A DNA stretch of 64,000 bases from Spisula solida (lineage: Eukaryota > Mollusca > Bivalvia > Venerida > Mactridae), in NCBI GenBank assembly GCA_947247005.1, contig OX365948.1, positions 5,022,001 to 5,086,000 of the forward strand, written 5' to 3'. Both the position numbers and the translations under genes were made by a program. The notes beneath the pieces were generated by a model that saw only the letters and a program-made list of their open reading frames with translations, did not search any database and had not been told where the DNA came from. Within the stretch, counting starts at the first letter, position 1; every line of letters begins with the position of its first letter. Of this stretch, positions 49,152-62,483 are shown piece by piece.

Positions 49152-52100
49152 GTATATCCTACGCGTGCCAAATGAATCTGAATGTAACTTAATTACTTAC
49201 TTAACCTAATAACATAATGAATGGAGTATACTTCAAAGTATACAGGAAACTTGGAATAGTCCATACTGATCATTAACGGGAAAGGGTCGACATGTAGTAC
49301 TCTACAAAGACAGTTATTGCTTATTAAACGAACTGGTGTTTTGGCGACTCGAATCGTTTTCAAAGTAATGAGTTAACGAACACAATGTACTTTAATTTAT
49401 ACACTAGCAATGTTTATTGTACATGTATGTAAGTATGGCGAATAGACAATCGGACTAAAGATAAATTTGGCCATTGTAGAAGTTGTAGTACATATACTTT
49501 GATATAAACGCACTGTTGATTATCAATCGTGAAAGCCGAGTTATTTCCGTTTGTCTCCGGTAAATATTGCAATCCATAAAGACCGAGGTGATCAGAACGA
49601 AGTCGGCTGGTAAGATTCGTGTGTTTGTGATAACTATCGCATTTAAAAATAGAATCAAATCGCTTTCAGAGTTATGAAAGCAAAGCGCCGATTGGCTAAT
49701 AGGAAAGGTCGCCTGATGTGACCTTCAACAGGTCGACGTCAGATCTTCATGCGTAGCGGGTTTGAGGATATGATTTTAATCCCAATCTGATTATAATCAT
49801 ATCCTCAAACCCGCTCAAGGCAATTTAATCATTTTAAAATTACCTATATTCGAATGTCGTCTATGCCTTGAGTGTACCTACTACATTGTATACAAATCTT
49901 TCATGAGGATGTTTTTTTCGTTTACATCGTTATTTAGCATTTGGAAATAATAATTCATAAGTTTTTTTATTTCATTACTAACAACATATTTGTTGTTTAT
50001 TTGTTTTTGACTTTGGTTGGTTTTTTTGCATATAATTTAAAAATAGCCAGTGACTTGAATCATACTTATAACGTGCAAATTCTTCTTACAATATTAATAT
50101 GCTCACGACATTATTAAGTTATTGACTTATGTTGAAATCAATTTGATGTTTTGTTGACCTGCAAAAAGGTGATATAGACCGATGACGAAGTCAAGGAAAT
50201 AAAACATACTGACTGTTTTTAAATTATAATATCATGAACGTGTATGCAATAGAAATAAAAGACGAGTCTTATTCAATGTTCTAGCCGATAAAGATCTTAT
50301 GAATATTGTGTACAAGACAGTATTCGCATATTAACGGCATTTATTCTAACTGACTAGTTAGAGCCCATAAATATGTATGAGCAGTTGTATGTCAAATAAT
50401 ACGGAAAATGACGTTACGTTGTTTGGAACGATATGTCGCAGAAAATGACGTCACGTCATAAAAATGTTATAACCACCCAAGCCTCGGTTTCGGGAGGTGT
50501 ATATTAAAATGTATTGACCTCTCGTGCAGGACGTCTTAGCCAATCAGAATCCTTGTTACATTATTGGTATACAATATTATTGAGTATTTTATAGAAATAC
50601 AATATTATTGAGTATTTTACAGCTAAATAAGATAACATATATTCGGGAATATGTTGTAATAATAGTTAATAACACATCTATTAGTCTATATGCTAAAATG
50701 AGTATAGATATGTTCACTTTTATACTTTGTGTATGGAATGGAGAACCTTTGCGCAATGCATATTTGAGTTTGAACATTTAAACCTTTAGTCTTACTTCGT
50801 CTAGGATGATGTGTCACACATTGCCAACAATCGCAGTTGGTATATCAATTTTGTTTTTGTCTTCTAGTGATTTTTCCAATCGCTGTTGAATGCAATGTTT
50901 GTGAAGTAGATTAAAATGTGTTTTTACAATATACCAAGGTCTGGTTGCTATACATGAATGTCATTAAGGCAACTTTTCAAGTACGCCAATAGCCGCTGTA
51001 ATTTTTGCTTAGAATACGTAATTTGATTATTTAGCAGACATATAAAACTACACCCGAACAATTATATATATAATGCGGACACTATTATTTTAACGTTATT
51101 AGCAATCAATATTCAGATATCACTATGCTAGAAATAATGTAATTCGACCATGATTGAAATAACATAGAGAAGGCGAAGATAACGCGATTTCGGATGTGTT
51201 TGGTGAGCCATATTTGCATCCTTACAGTTTCAATCATTTAAATGGTGCACTTTATGTCTGAAACATAGCACGTACAATAGAGTGGTGGTGAATTGTGTCA
51301 GATTGCAGTCATGTATGTCACTCTTTTTATCAACTTCATACGGCTCTGTTTCAGCATAATGTATTTAAAAACGTTAACTAATAATATAAATTTAGTTCCC
51401 TTAACTGACTGTGTAGACAGTGGCAATTTCATCACAATGGTTCTAATAACGGATTTTTTAGTCAATGTAATCACGAAAAGGATGATTTTAAATCCAAATT
51501 GGCATAGTATTTATTTAATATCAAGATGGTTAATTCTAGATTTTAGTCGAGCAGTACCAATACACTACCATATTTGCTACAAATCAAGCCTTTCCAGATA
51601 TCACTTAGGGTTCCTTTATTGTGTCTGGCATATTCTCTTAGAATAAATCAAGTCCAGTACGTACAAATGGATTACTCGCAATGTACTTCATAGTCGCTGC
51701 TTTAACATAAAACCATACTAAGCAAAACTTTTAACAAAACACTTAGGTTTTGGTTAATATATTTGGTACTAGCAATATAATTGTTCTAAGAATTGGTTTT
51801 AAGTATCAAAAAATGTCGTTACCCAGTAAACAAAACTTCAACATATATTTTATTTGCATAATGGTTTAAACATACATGTGCATTTAGTTACACAACCCAC
51901 CAAGATGAAATTCACAAATGTACACTGAGCGGCTTTAAATACGCAACAATAATGATATCAAGATAACTTTTTCAATAATGATTATTTTTTACGAAATGTT
52001 GTGTGTGTAATATTGACTGTCCAGAGATTGTAATCCGCTGTTTTTTCTATCTAAATGAAGTATTGCAGTGCAATGAACCATGAAAGGGCAGAAAAATAAG

Positions 52101-52573
52101 TAATTGACTGTTTGAGGTAAACAATTTTCTATTGGGTTAATTGTAATTTTCGATCAATCGACACATTAAAATAAACAAAAAAACATAAACATGGTTCTCG
52201 TTGACTTTAAAAGTTGTTGTAAGCATTTTTGTCGATTACCTTATTTTTTATAATAGAGGGGAGGTAAAACAGTCACTAATAAACCAAGTAGGTTAGAAAA
52301 TTGCGAATTTCTTTATCATACTGACTCTCAAAGATAATGTTCCTTGTTCTTAAATCATGTTCCTGGTTCTTAAATCATGTTCCTGGTTCTTAAATCATGT
52401 TCCTGGTTGCCTTTTAAGATTGATATTGTTTTCATTTGATCAAGGGACGGTGAAATACTGAACTGTGACTGGAAATTGAGTTGTTTCCTATCAATGGTAT
52501 GGTTTAATGACCGTTTATTACACTGAGTGAAGAAAAAACGCATTTATAGCATGTCATTAAAACTTAGAGTTGT
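49152..52573. other. Anonymous DNA with small repeats, no gene
   Basis: Besides the 49.76-kb hairpin: a near-exact 29-bp direct repeat (ACAATATTATTGAGTATTTT, 50570 and 50599), and a 20-bp tandem repeat (TTCTTAAATCATGTTCCTGG) of about 3.5 copies at 52338-52408, next to the LINE. Short frames only. Confidence 0.5.
49755..49815. repeat. Perfect 21-bp hairpin
   Basis: AGCGGGTTTGAGGATATGAT (plus T) at 49755-49775 is exactly inverse to 49795-49815, with a 19-nt loop. GC-richer than its surroundings. Confidence 0.9.
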
Positions 52574-53130
52574 ATAAATATCATAAATTAAACAAGTAAA
52601 CGTAATAGTACTAGATGGACTCAACCGAGATGAATACATAAATGAACTTATACACATATGCCGCACCGATTATTCTAAGATCTCCGATTATAGGGAAATA
52701 CTAGCTGAGAGGGCACAGAGCTTCCCTAACTGCCCCCAGACGCCTCTTGTGAACAGACGGAATTCATCCAACGGAACCAAAGAGGAGAAATGTGCCGCAG
52801 ATTGCTACACCCTATACTCATTCTCACAAGGTATTCACAATCGAGATGTTCTAAACGTTTTCACAAACAATGGTATAACCGATAACGCCACCATACTCGT
52901 TGAGGATGACATTGACAAAACATTTAAACTGCCTGATATATACGGCATGCTATCAAATATGCAAAGTGACATCAGCGATATTAAGAGGAAACAAGCAACT
53001 GACTCTATAGTACTAGAAAGCATCAGAAACGATGTCAGCCAAGTTCTTGTACTGTTTAGAACTATTCACGGATCGGTGTTCTTTCACGTGTTGGAACAAT
53101 CGCAAATTCGATACCACAAACAAACAAACT
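52574..53130 (+). pseudogene. LINE ORF1 N-terminal part
   Basis: The frame opens at about 52574 and reads LDGLNRDEYINELIHICR and later LPDIYGMLSNMQSDISDIKR, a coiled-coil-like stretch. It stops at 53130-53132. The downstream frame continues the same domain (LSRVGTIANSI...), so a one-base shift near 53080 separates two halves of one ORF1. No ATG start is visible. Function by family: RNA-binding chaperone of the LINE particle. Confidence 0.6.
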
Positions 53131-53149
53131 GAAGGATGATTGCGCCCGA

Positions 53150-55276
53150 ATGGAAACGGCACTCGCTACCTTAAACAAACGGTTCCTTGACGACCTCACT
53201 CCCATCAAACGCAACACCCGCCTAGAAATCGAGACACCATTGGATTCTATAAAGTGCAATAACACTCCCAATGATGAAGTAATCCACATTGTTGTTGAGC
53301 CTACCACAACGGCATCTACATATAGAGACCCATCGTTGTACTACAGTACTACCGAATCCATCACCATGACTGTGAACGACAAACCCAGCGTTTCTTCGAA
53401 ACCTCAACCAACGTCTCATACTGATACAAACGATGAAAACCCAGCACCTGGATTTAAGGCTGTTAGGCGTAACAAGACCTTGTCGTACTTTATAGGCAAC
53501 ATTGATGGTAACGTTTCGAAACAAGATGTGTATGACTTTATGCAAGATAAGAATGTAATTCCATCATTCATTAACATCTACTACGGAAGGAATGGCGCGG
53601 CAGCCAAAGTTAATATTTACTTTGAAGACGAACATACCATCAATCAGGACGACTTCTGGCCAACCGATATAACCTGTCGGAAGTGGGTCAGCGAACCAGA
53701 ATGGGAGAAACGAAGAGCATCCTATCGCAACCAACAACGACCGCCGCGACATCAACGTTGGTCTTCTGATGCTGCAGAACACGACAGTCATCAACCTTAC
53801 GACGCGAACGCGAGGCAGTATCTACCACGTAAGCAACATAACGACCGTCACCATGGCTACGAACAGCGAAGAGATGACGATACCAGAAACTACCAGCATC
53901 ACGAATACGACGCACCTCGAAACAACAACTACTGGAACGACAACGCCTGGGATCGACAGTCGATCGATAACAAAATGGTGAATAAGTGTTGTGCTCCCAA
54001 GTGTGAAATAATGGAAGCTTACCATAGCAAAGTGCATAATATTCTGTTCATCATGTGTGTAAATATTCTCTGTTGGAACGTGCGAGGCATAATGTCAACC
54101 GCCTACAGCCTCTCCGAAATCCTCGACGAAAAGAACATAGACATAGCTCTACTGACAGAGCACAAACTATTGCCAAGATTGCAACATTTCTTACATTCCA
54201 TTAACCCAGATTTTCATGCTATAAACACGTGTGATCATAATGTTGACAACTATGGATATGTGAAGTGTGGGAGAGCGGGTACCGCAATCCTCATACGTAA
54301 AAACTTACAAAAACATGTCACTACCTTAACTAATCTCAACCATGATAGAATATTAGGGATAGAGATCAAACATGTATGTAATGTTCCTATGTATGTATTT
54401 TGTGTATATATGCCATCTGACAATGATGTTAATTTATACAATGACACTCTATCTGATGTTAAATATATTATGTCGCACTATTGTAAAATTGGAACAGTTG
54501 TACTAGCTGGAGATTTTAACGCTCAACTTGTCACAGAGTCCCGACAATTTCCGAATAGGAAATCCAGAATTCTTTCCGACTTTGTACGTAAAAACGGCCT
54601 GATATCTCTCCAAAACGTTTTTAATTGCAATGCATATACCTTTGTACCAACCAGAACCAATATTGACCATATACTCGTTGAGAGTAACTCCAGCCACCTG
54701 TTCTCCAACTATAATGTCGCAGACCCCCAAGAGATCCTCACATCCGATCACCTCCCTATCATGTTCCAGGCCAACGTGAATGGCGAGAGGATAACTCCTA
54801 CACTCCGTACCAGTACAAACATAAATTGGTCAAAATGCACACCCACCCATATATCAAACTTCAATAAAGAAATTGAAAATCAGTTCACAAAAATGCATAA
54901 AACTCATAATATTGAGAATCTCGATCCTGACATCATAAACTCCGCCATAACCAATTTTATCCGAGAAGCTGAAAAGCACCTCCCCAAGTCTCGATTCAAT
55001 AAGGCCGCCAAACCTTACTGGTGTCCCGAGCTCAAACAAGCGCATGCGCAAGCTAGGCACTTCCGGTCAATCTGGAAACAATCTGGATGTCCGAGAGGGT
55101 TCGCCCATGGGTCGTACACTAATTATAAGACAGCTAAACGAACCTTTAGACGAAAACAGAAGCGTTGTATTGACGAACACGACAATGACGTTTTTGACCA
55201 GCTGAATAAAACTGCTGAAACTGACTTTAAGCTATTTTGGAAGCGGCACGAACTTCGACATATGTACCAATATTAA
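53150..55276 (+). pseudogene. Fused LINE ORF1 C-terminal domain + APE endonuclease
   Basis: This is an uninterrupted 708-codon frame. Residues about 100-185 (FKAVRRNKTLSYFIGNIDG to EPEWEKRR) look like the gag/RRM-like domain of LINE ORF1. Residues 185-285 are Arg/His/Asn/Asp-rich and low complexity. From about 300, ILCWNVRGI, LLTEHKL, VYMPS, AGDFNA, TNIDHIL and SDHLPI give a complete APE endonuclease with all catalytic residues. The rest is the linker to RT, and the frame is lost at 55276 before the RT. Gag and endonuclease in one frame may be the natural design of this family or the result of a lost stop. Confidence 0.85.
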
Positions 55277-55324
55277 TGTAAACGGTCAAAGCTTCCATGA
55301 CGTTTTAAACACCATTTCAAGAGC

Positions 55325-57399
55325 GTGTTTGGTACATACGACGAAGGCGACGACTTACCACATTGTTACCGCGTGGAATTGGATAACTACATTTGTATGG
55401 AACAGAATGTTCAAACACAGCGTCTAACCCGACCATTCGAACTACAGGAACTGAATAAGGTCCTGCCGTCCTTGTCACGAAAGAAATCCCCAACTGGTAA
55501 ACGAACATATAATACACGGAGGAGACACTGTCAAACTAATGTTGCTATCGTTATTTAATTCTATTCTAACCCACCTGAAGGTCACACAAGATTGGCAAAC
55601 TAGTATTATAATACTAATATACAAGGGAAAGGGCAAGGTCAAGACAGATCCCTCCAGCTATCGCCCTATTTCCCTAATACCCGCATTTTGCAAAGTATTT
55701 GAAAAGGTCTTACTTAACAGAATCAATCTCCATCTGAAAAATGGGGTAATTGACTTCCCAAATAGGCAACAACAGGGCTTCCAATCTAATCTGAGCTGTT
55801 TATCAACCGCCTTCGCTGTACAAGAAACAATCCTGTACAATATTGAACGTCACTCTGACGTCTATGTTGCATGTCTCGACCAAAAAGCTGCATTCGACAC
55901 AGTGCGCTTTGATGCTCTATTCCTCAAACTCGGGATACTACATTTCACTGGAAACTTCTTAAAATTAATAATATCAACATACACGAACCTTAAATCTATG
56001 GTACGCATTCAAGGGCACACATCAGATATATTTCGCATAAAAAGAGGAGTACGTCAAGGTGGCGTCTTGTCTACTTTCCTTTATTTGGTCTACGTAAACG
56101 ACCTACTAAACGAACTTGAGGAAAACCGTATAGGGTCAAAGGTCATGACAGTAAATGCTGGAAATCCTGCATTTGCCGACGACATATCTCTTATATGTCT
56201 AACACCCCTACACCTCCAAAAACAGGGCGATATCATGTATCACTACTGTAACCATTGGAACATCTCTATCAACGTACGTAAAAGTAGTGTAACAGTCTTC
56301 ACAAGAAAACGTTCCCAACCCAAAGTTGGCATTTTGTACGGCAACCAGTTCATTGAACAAGCTGATACTTTCGTTCATCTTGGCATTTTGTACTCGTTCA
56401 ATTTAAAAAACAAAGATAGGATTAACGAGCGTTTAAACAAAGCAAAAAATGCATTCTTCGCATTGTCTGCGCAAGGTGTTCATCTCTGCAGGTCTGTACA
56501 CAAACATTATTGTGCCGATAGCCTTGTATGGATCCGAATTATGGAACAACCTACTTACCTCAGATTATTCTGCCATATCTCGTTTCCAACATTCTGCTGT
56601 TAAACGCATTCAAGGGTTACCATTAGCTACCCGTTCTGATATGGCAGAATCCATGCTAGGTCTGAGCCGATTACCGTCCAAAATAGAATCTCGCAAACTT
56701 ATGTTTCTACACAAACTTATGACACTACCATCGGGCTCCGTGACAAGAGATATTTTTATTCGAAAACTTGTTTTATTTCTTAATGATAGACCAAAAGTAA
56801 CTTTAGGATACATTCCTGACGTATGTAACATTTTGAACAAATACGGATTGCAATTCATAATCAACAACTTCACGTCCACTCCGCATCGCATACCTTCTAA
56901 GCGAGAGTGGAAAAACGACGTTGCATGTGCAATACAATTCAACGAAACACTTTTGTGGGACAACCGAATGTCACAGGATACGGACTTTACACTCTTTCGA
57001 ATACTACATCCACGAATTGTGCCATCCATTGTGTATAACGTTCGCAATCTAAACTCATTCAACTATATTATGTGCGTCATCGCTAGATTATGGACTAGAA
57101 GTGTTTTACTCGAAAACCAAATATGTGACAAATGTGAATTAGTCTACCAGGAAGAACTTATACACGTGCTAAGCGAATGCCTATGTACCCAGACACTCCG
57201 AACTAAATTCAAATATTCACTAGTACAATTTATCAGTCAAGACGATTTACACGAACTATTGTCATTTGACAGCATCTCACTGTCTTTAAAACTGTTAGGG
57301 GCACCATTAGAACCTGTGTTCGACGTTGAAACTGAGTCCATGTTTCTCAAATATTCATATATGTATATAATCCAATGTCTGAATATATATTCTGCTTAG
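55325..57399 (+). pseudogene. LINE reverse transcriptase and C-terminal domain (frameshifted)
   Basis: Three overlapping frames together give the RT: ELNKVLPSLSRKKSP (55325-55558); IILIYKGKGK, SYRPISLIPAFCKVFEK, motif A CLDQKAAFDTV, motif B RGVRQGGVLST and catalytic FADD (55539-about 56490); then IVPIALYGSELWNN and a CxxC-x9-H-x4-C tail (to 57399). Shifts near 55500 and 56490 break it. All RT catalytic residues are intact. Confidence 0.9.
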
Positions 57400-57590
57400 C
57401 GAATACAGAACCGTGACATATATATAACTGATCAATAGCATGTCGCTAATCACCTGCGGCATGTCTTCTGAGAATGTAATTACTATCATGCTCATGTTTA
57501 TATTTGTATAACTTCTTATTCTTTGTTAACTTGTACATACTGTGTTCAATATCCTCTGCATAGAGGGAAATAAAGAATTGAATTGAATTG

Positions 57591-58458
57591 ACACTTATAT
57601 ATAACACTTTTTTTACATCTAGTGATTTCCAATGCATTATTTTATTTCTTTTAAGGTGTATTTGTATAAACCCATGTCACGTATAAAATGAAACAAAATA
57701 ATGAGTTCAATGGTTTATATCAATATAGCACTAATCTGTCGTATGGAGCCCAAAAAATGAGCATACGGACTGCTTTTCCGCGGTCTACCATTGACGCGAT
57801 GTGTTTTCGACTAGTTAAGTTACCTATCCCCATTCTGTAACAAATACACACACTAATCGTGAAAACTGCAATTCCGGGAAAATCTCGTGTAAAAGTGTGG
57901 TTTAAAGCTATTCCGCTATGGACGAGTGATTTTTGAATGTATTGTCACGGGCTTAGTTGTATTCTGTGCATACTTTATGATGCTACGTCTATAAAACATT
58001 TGAAGTATGTAAGATAACTAGTTATGGTAATAGGGAAGTTTAAAAAGGGTTCGTTAGCAGTTTTGCTCAGTATACATATGATGGATAGCTATATTTCTTG
58101 GGTTATATTGATGTCGGAGTGGTATTTGCGAGTGGTTTATAAAAATGTAATTGTAAATGCATATGACCCTTAGTTTGATACTTCTTTTCAAAAATTGAAT
58201 GTTGTTTTGTGTATTTATAATTGGTTCTATTGTAACTTATAGTTTACCCTACTTCTTTGTCCAATCAAAAGCCAGGGATTTTCAAATTTTTGGACCACTT
58301 ATTCATTTATTAGTGCAATGGGCACACTATCTAGTAAGTGGTTCATGAAGTAAATCCATTTATTAGGACAATTTGGCTGTTTCCATATATGGAAAACTAG
58401 ACCCGCCTTCCCTCTAAATTATACAGTTATTCCTATATCAGCATATTACCAGCTTATA
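57591..58458. other. No recognised gene
   Basis: AT-rich DNA between the LINE tail and the next mariner-like element; only short frames. Confidence 0.4.
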
Positions 58459-59432
58459 TACGAGGGGTGATCAACAAATACAAGGAAAAAAGCCCCAATT
58501 TCTTTATTTGTCATTGTTATTGAATGAAATTTTCAATACATGAAGATAAATGAATTTCAAGTTGATTCACCGCTGATCATCAATATTAACCAAAGCCATA
58601 ACGGGTGCGATTTCATATGGCAACAGCACTCGACGTTATGCAGCCCATATTTTGCAACGTTGAACGTAGCAAACGATGACGTATCATTGGTGCATTCATG
58701 TTTTTTGTAATTTTCTAAAGGATGGGTTATGAATATGTATTATGTAATGATATAATATAACATTCATGATTTCAAAAACAAGTTTTAATGTCAAATTCCG
58801 TTTAAGAACTATTTGCATCAAAGTCGTTGTCAGAAAATGAGTGCGATACTGAAATCGGCGATGAAGTGTTGTTGCGATTGAAACCTCATAACATACAAAT
58901 GGCAATATTGCACTATGCAACGACTACATGTGTGTAATGGCATACAAAACAGGTGTATGTTTGGTATAATTATGCTTTCATATGTAGCCGAGTGAAATCT
59001 GAATGCCGACATGAAAATTGGCTATACGTCAATAACAAATTACGTCATCAATACTAATGATCTCCAATAGCTAATTCTTATAATTTACATGCAAGTTGGA
59101 AAAGAAAAAATGATTTTCGGTTTACATGTCTATGAAGAGTATCTAGTTGTAAAGCTATTTTTGAGAATGTTTTACTGCATTATACATTATGAATTGTGCC
59201 ACAAATGAGTATGTATACTGTTATATGTACGAACTCCGCGATGACGTTGGTCCAGTGTACCAATAGTTACGTTACAGTTTAAATGTTGTTTTTTTTTAAA
59301 AAATGAGTTTAATGTTTTATAGTTAATTTTCGTAATACGTCAGTCTTTTATATGACAAATTATTTTAAGTATTGGTCAATGTTATAAAGATTTCAAAGCA
59401 TTTTCCCGCGTATTTGTTGATCATCCCTCGTA
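58459..59432. mobile_element. Mariner-like element, 974 bp
   Basis: Left TACGAGGGGTGATCAACAAA and right (inverse TACGAGGGATGATCAACAAA) ends match at 22 of 23 positions, TA-bounded. Interior minus-strand frames (58696-58920, 58830-59012) have no clear transposase motifs. The deleted copy at 25672-25940 belongs to the same family. Confidence 0.85.
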
Positions 59433-59542
59433 CATACAATCTTGCCTTATTTTACCCATATTACTCCATCAATGGGCATGCTATTGTTTGCAAACAAAAG
59501 CATTGGAAATGACACCAAAAAGTGGGCGGGTAAACTATAAGC

Positions 59543-59640
59543 CGGTTATAGATCACATATTAGAATAATAAACGAATTAAGTACGGCGTTCGATCACTTG
59601 TACTTAATTCGTTTGTTATTCTAATATATGATCGATAACC
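59543..59640. repeat. Foldback of about 98 bp
   Basis: GATCACATATTAGAATAATA..GAATTAAGTAC (59551-59584) is inverse to 59600-59633 with two mismatches; GGTTAT/ATAACC extends the stem. The loop is about 15 nt. The near-perfect stem would fold strongly if transcribed. Confidence 0.9.
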
Positions 59641-60059
59641 TATACATATAGCATTGTTATTTTGCTTGTATACACTTGTCATCACTTTGATACTACATAT
59701 ACACTGAGTAAAATAGTAATCAAATATGTCTAAGATTGCTACATAAGACTGAATCTAAATTATCTTACACTATATGTGTAAGAAGTCACGCACTTCCATT
59801 TTGTAATTACATTTTCTTGCATAGAATAAATACATGTACGTAATGTGTTTTATTCTTAGTCTGTTTCTTCTACAATAGAATATTATCAATTTGTCTCACT
59901 TTTATTAATTGGCTACGACTTGGTTCGCAGTATGACCGATTTGAAATAAGTCAACTAAGAGTTTAGTGGAACCTTATAATTAAGGACGTTCTTGCATCAA
60001 ACATTTTTGTGATGCTGACATGACATAATTGTGTTATGACCGAACGTATCTGTAAGGCC
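59641..60059. other. No recognised gene
   Basis: AT-rich DNA; nothing recognised. Confidence 0.4.
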
Positions 60060-60320
60060 CTTCGACGTAATAAATAGCTTACGGTGATTGTAAAGTCACA
60101 GGGTAACGGTACAGCGAATTGGATCGTCTTGGAAATAATCTGCATTTGATTTGTCTGCGCAGAATGAGTAATTGTGGAATGAATACTGTGGAAAAATGAA
60201 CGCTGTTTCCCTGATTAGATTGCATTGACCATCACAACTGAGGGAATGTGCGTCAAATGTACAATTAGTCTACATGTTTTATCGCGTAGATAGTGCGATG
60301 CAAAAACTGATCCAATAAAT
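60060..60320. repeat. Dispersed repeat B, copy 2
   Basis: Aligns to 3100-3330 in the same orientation; strongest at GACGTAATAA (about 60064) and AATTAGTCTACATG (about 60265). Confidence 0.5.
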
Positions 60321-61449
60321 GAATTTGTAAGTCGAATAATACAATTTGTTAAGGACATTGTCTATACAGGGCTCCAATTGGTTCCATTGACTTGAATATA
60401 GGGAATTAAATGTATAAAAAATGCCAAGTAGGAAACCGTGGTTGTGTACGAACTAACTCTGATCGGAACAAACACGGACGAACACCATTGTTAATGAATA
60501 ACATTATGTACCTAGTGACCTGGTCTTGCAAATAACTTACATGTCAAAACAAATATCATCCTGCCTTACTAGTCAAACATATATTAGATTTACCTCTAAT
60601 GTAGTCATAAGAAGCTTTATAAATTCATGGCCATTACTGCTATGTTATATGCGTAATTATAGGTTTTTGACTGCACCTCGTAAAGTATCATCCCGAGATT
60701 TACTTGTCTTGTGTTCTTCCACTTGATATGACCACTCTCCGACTGATAGTTTTCATTAGAAAAAAAATACTTTTTTCATGATCTTGGGTCATTTGTGATT
60801 TTCGAGGACACAGTTTCTTTGTTATTGCAAGATACTGTACCATTAAATTTCTTTTTGAATGTATTTTAAACAGTTGTCTCGAATTAAACAAATATTATAC
60901 ACACCTTTTTCTGATAACTTTTTAGGGGCATGAACTTTTGTTTCATTTAAGAACAAAGTTATCTCCCTCGGTTACCAATAACTAATAAAAGTTGGCATGT
61001 GAACCTATGTTTTGACTGATATTTTGTGTCGTCTTACATTAAAGTATAAACTCGGAGAAAACAAAAGAAAATTCCATCCGTAAGAAAAACTTGTGGCATA
61101 CGTCCTTAATGCATTTTTGTTTAAATACATTAAATGAAACACTATAATCACCACAATGGGAATCATTGTACAATATACACGTGCTACTATACCTTCAGCA
61201 GTCAACCAAATATCCGTTATTATCTCAATTGCATCTTTGATTTTCGTTTTTTTTTGGGTAAATCGCTTTAATATTAGTATATTCCTTCATTACATAGTTA
61301 ATGGCTTGTATCCGGCAGAATAATATGCACAGTTATATTGAAGGTTATTGCAGTGGAATGAATTCACACTTGATTTTGTTCTGTTCTAACGTTATGATTT
61401 CATATATAAATTAAGGCTTAATTCTACAAAATGTTAATGTGTTTTATAT
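60321..61449. other. No recognised gene
   Basis: Short frames only; no domain or splice structure recognised. Confidence 0.4.
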
Positions 61450-61975
61450 TTTTTACTGTCGTCAACAATTACTACGAACGCTATTATTCATAACGATTAC
61501 TTTCCAGGTATTCACAATCCTTAATTTTAAATACAAAAGAGAAATTGAATGTGTTCGTGTTAATGTCATTATCAATTAGGAGATGTTAATCAACACGTGG
61601 AACACAACATCGTATTTACACTTTATAATATTGTCACTATCAAGGCATCTCTGTTGCTCGGGTGGCATAATATAACACAAACACTTGTATCACAGTATTC
61701 GATGTTATCGTGTTTATAATTAGATGGTTGGACAAGATATATGTAACCTTACACTCCGGTATTTGAGGGACGTAACTTTTAATTAAGCCATAGTGAATAT
61801 AAACGCCTAGTCAAATGTCCCGAAAGTGAACAATGTACTGATATTCTGTCAACAATCACACTATCAAAAAAATGGGCACATTATTCATCGGCTTATTAAT
61901 GCCATTTACATGTCCTCCTTATTGGCATGAATTGGTTTCGTTAGATTAATGACATATTACACCAATCAAATAGGA
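61450..61975. repeat. Dispersed repeat A, copy 2
   Basis: Matches 1877-2385 in order and orientation, from the CGTCAACAA..ATTCATA..TTTCCAG region through TTAATGACATATTACA. The copies differ by many substitutions and small indels, so the duplication is old. Confidence 0.7.
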
Positions 61976-62265
61976 TTAGAGATTTGTAATTGTCATCCCA
62001 AGATGAAAAGGTGTGTTGTGAGGCGTAATCCACAAATGTTGTTGTTCACGGGGCATGTTATTTCATGGGGAAATGGAAAACAATGTTTGAATAATAACGC
62101 ATTTCATTTGTCGTATGTAATAGTATAAGCTGTGTTTAACCCAGGACAGAATCGACAACGTCCAGATTGTCTAATTATATTGTTCTTAGAAAGACTTTAG
62201 GGCTCTATCACGAGTTGTCAACGTAAATTAAACCAGTTCTGGAAATTCTATTAAGCGAGCCTTTA

Positions 62266-62483
62266 GACGAAATAAACTATAACAAATTTTTCGAGATAAT
62301 AGACTATAACATCTGCTTAGAGATAATATACTATAGCATCTGCTTAGAGATTATATACTATAAAATCTGCTTAGAGATAATAAACTATAACATTTGATGA
62401 GAGATAAAAGACTATAACATCAGCTTAGAGATAATATACTATAACATCTGCTTAGAGATAATATACTATAACATCAGCTTAGA
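62266..62483. repeat. 27-bp minisatellite, about 8 copies
   Basis: Unit GAGATAATATACTATAACAT + CTGCTTA, starting at about 62266. Variants include ATCAGCTTA, TTTGATGA and AAAAGACT. It is more diverged than the 58-bp array, hence probably older. Confidence 0.92.

Larger units (their letters stand above)
52574..57590 (+). mobile_element. LINE retrotransposon, probably 5'-truncated
   Basis: Order: coiled-coil/gag-like ORF1 (52574-about 54000), APE endonuclease (54060-54770), RT (about 55540-56420), C-terminal zinc-like motif, and a 3' UTR ending GGGAAATAAAG and (AATTG)n at 57576-57590. Frame breaks near 53080, 55240-55320, 55500 and 56490. Endonuclease and RT catalytic residues survive. ORF1 opens after TAA at about 52573 without an ATG, which suggests 5' truncation. 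The C-terminal YGSELW and CxxC-x9-H-x4-C match the style of the LINE remnant at 1-918. Confidence 0.9.

Noticed and set aside
53564..54037. Several minus-strand and alternate plus-strand frames of 70-80 codons
   Set aside because: Shadows of the 708-codon LINE frame; compositions such as Val/Arg-rich reflect its antisense.
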